From NCBI RefSeq assembly GCF_003027925.1, contig NZ_PYPS01000011.1, forward strand, positions 110,758 to 174,757: a stretch of 64,000 nucleotides of DNA, read 5' to 3'. This DNA comes from Micromonospora sp. RP3T. GTDB taxonomy: Bacteria > Actinomycetota > Actinomycetes > Mycobacteriales > Micromonosporaceae. A model generated the notes under the pieces. That model was not told the DNA's origin. It worked only from the letters and a program-made list of their open reading frames with translations, and did not search any database. Both the position numbers and the translations under genes were made by a program. Shown here piece by piece: positions 63,813 to 64,000 of the stretch (its first letter is position 1; every line of letters starts with the position of its first letter).

Positions 63813-64000
63813 AGGTCGCTGACCTGGTCGGCGAGCTGCCCGGCGCGCCGTTCGGCGGCGTCGCGGTCGGTGGTCCACGCCGACCGCGCTCTTGCCCGGG
63901 ATCGGGCTGAGGATCCGCACGTCCGGCGACTTCACCGCGTACGCGATGTTGCGGGAGAGCTGGGTGATCCGCTCGACCTTGACGCCCGGCCCCAGCTCGA
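63776..64000 (-). pseudogene. FtsK-like fragment joined out of frame to an unrelated C-terminus
   Basis: From the right edge the minus strand reads [20 protein letters not shown], then [15 protein letters not shown], a near-perfect FtsK/SpoIIIE segment just before the motor domain. At about 63880 it stops matching, and the sequence instead reads, in the +1 frame, [20 protein letters not shown] and LAGALARLG up to a TGA at 63776. Real FtsK continues for some 300 more residues here. Either a recombination or indel broke the gene, or two sequences were joined in assembly. The rest lies outside the window. Confidence 0.6.

Overview
The window is about 64 kb of very GC-rich DNA. It has tightly packed genes, frequent GTG starts, stop/start overlaps of the ATGA/GTGA/TTGA type and many apparently leaderless promoters (TANNNT 6-7 nt before the start codon). 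RbpA, separate adjacent Lnt and Ppm proteins, CsbD, DUF5682 and many ABC importers point to an actinomycete. Gene content and repeat types look most like Micromonospora or a close relative; this assignment is from general resemblance, not a search. No rRNA, tRNA, CRISPR, prophage or complete IS element was recognised.

Left part (1-13.9 kb): an ABC-2 drug-exporter pair, an SNF2 helicase plus SWIM zinc-finger pair and a TetR-family regulator share a near-identical 19-bp imperfect palindrome in their three promoters, so they look like one small regulon. Then come small metabolic and regulatory genes: NIPSNAP, WYL regulator, DinB-like, MalY/PatB-like aminotransferase, GNAT, MOSC and an AidB-like acyl-CoA dehydrogenase.

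14-21.4 kb: a complete Opp/Dpp-type importer (binding protein, two permeases, two ATPases) followed by a gamma-glutamyltransferase without a signal peptide, suggesting import and cytoplasmic hydrolysis of gamma-glutamyl peptides. Three tandem 57-bp repeats sit exactly at the start codon of the first ATPase gene. 21.5-24 kb: a methyltransferase, soluble transhydrogenase (sthA) and a 33-codon leaderless small gene.

24-37.3 kb: a polysaccharide-use region with a secreted GH18 chitinase facing a ROK regulator across a palindromic operator, a secreted GH30 enzyme with a ricin-type lectin domain, a GH1 beta-glucosidase, a second Opp-type importer and a LacI regulator with a palindromic site upstream. 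Together these would fit use of fungal cell-wall glucan and chitin.

37.5-46.1 kb: an FkbM methyltransferase, a YccF protein and a translationally coupled five-gene operon SWIM - DUF5691-like - VWA - MoxR AAA+ - DUF5682. This is the best candidate here for an undescribed system; the DUF5682 protein carries motifs resembling TraB/TIKI-type hydrolases.

46.3-57.5 kb: acyl-CoA dehydrogenase, DUF433, Lrp/AsnC regulator, histidine phosphatase and CsbD, then a lysine-fermentation gene set: kamA (divergent) and the operon kdd - amidohydrolase - kamD - kamE - kal - mutL-like reactivase. No kce (the beta-keto acid cleavage enzyme) is present. 57.5-64 kb: a gene-free stretch with a promoter-like start, long-range pairing and a strong terminator (candidate ncRNA), then lnt, ppm, fxsA, rbpA (with a SigR-type promoter), a POT-family peptide transporter, a PNPOx-family protein and, at the edge, a broken FtsK-like fragment joined out of frame to another C-terminus.
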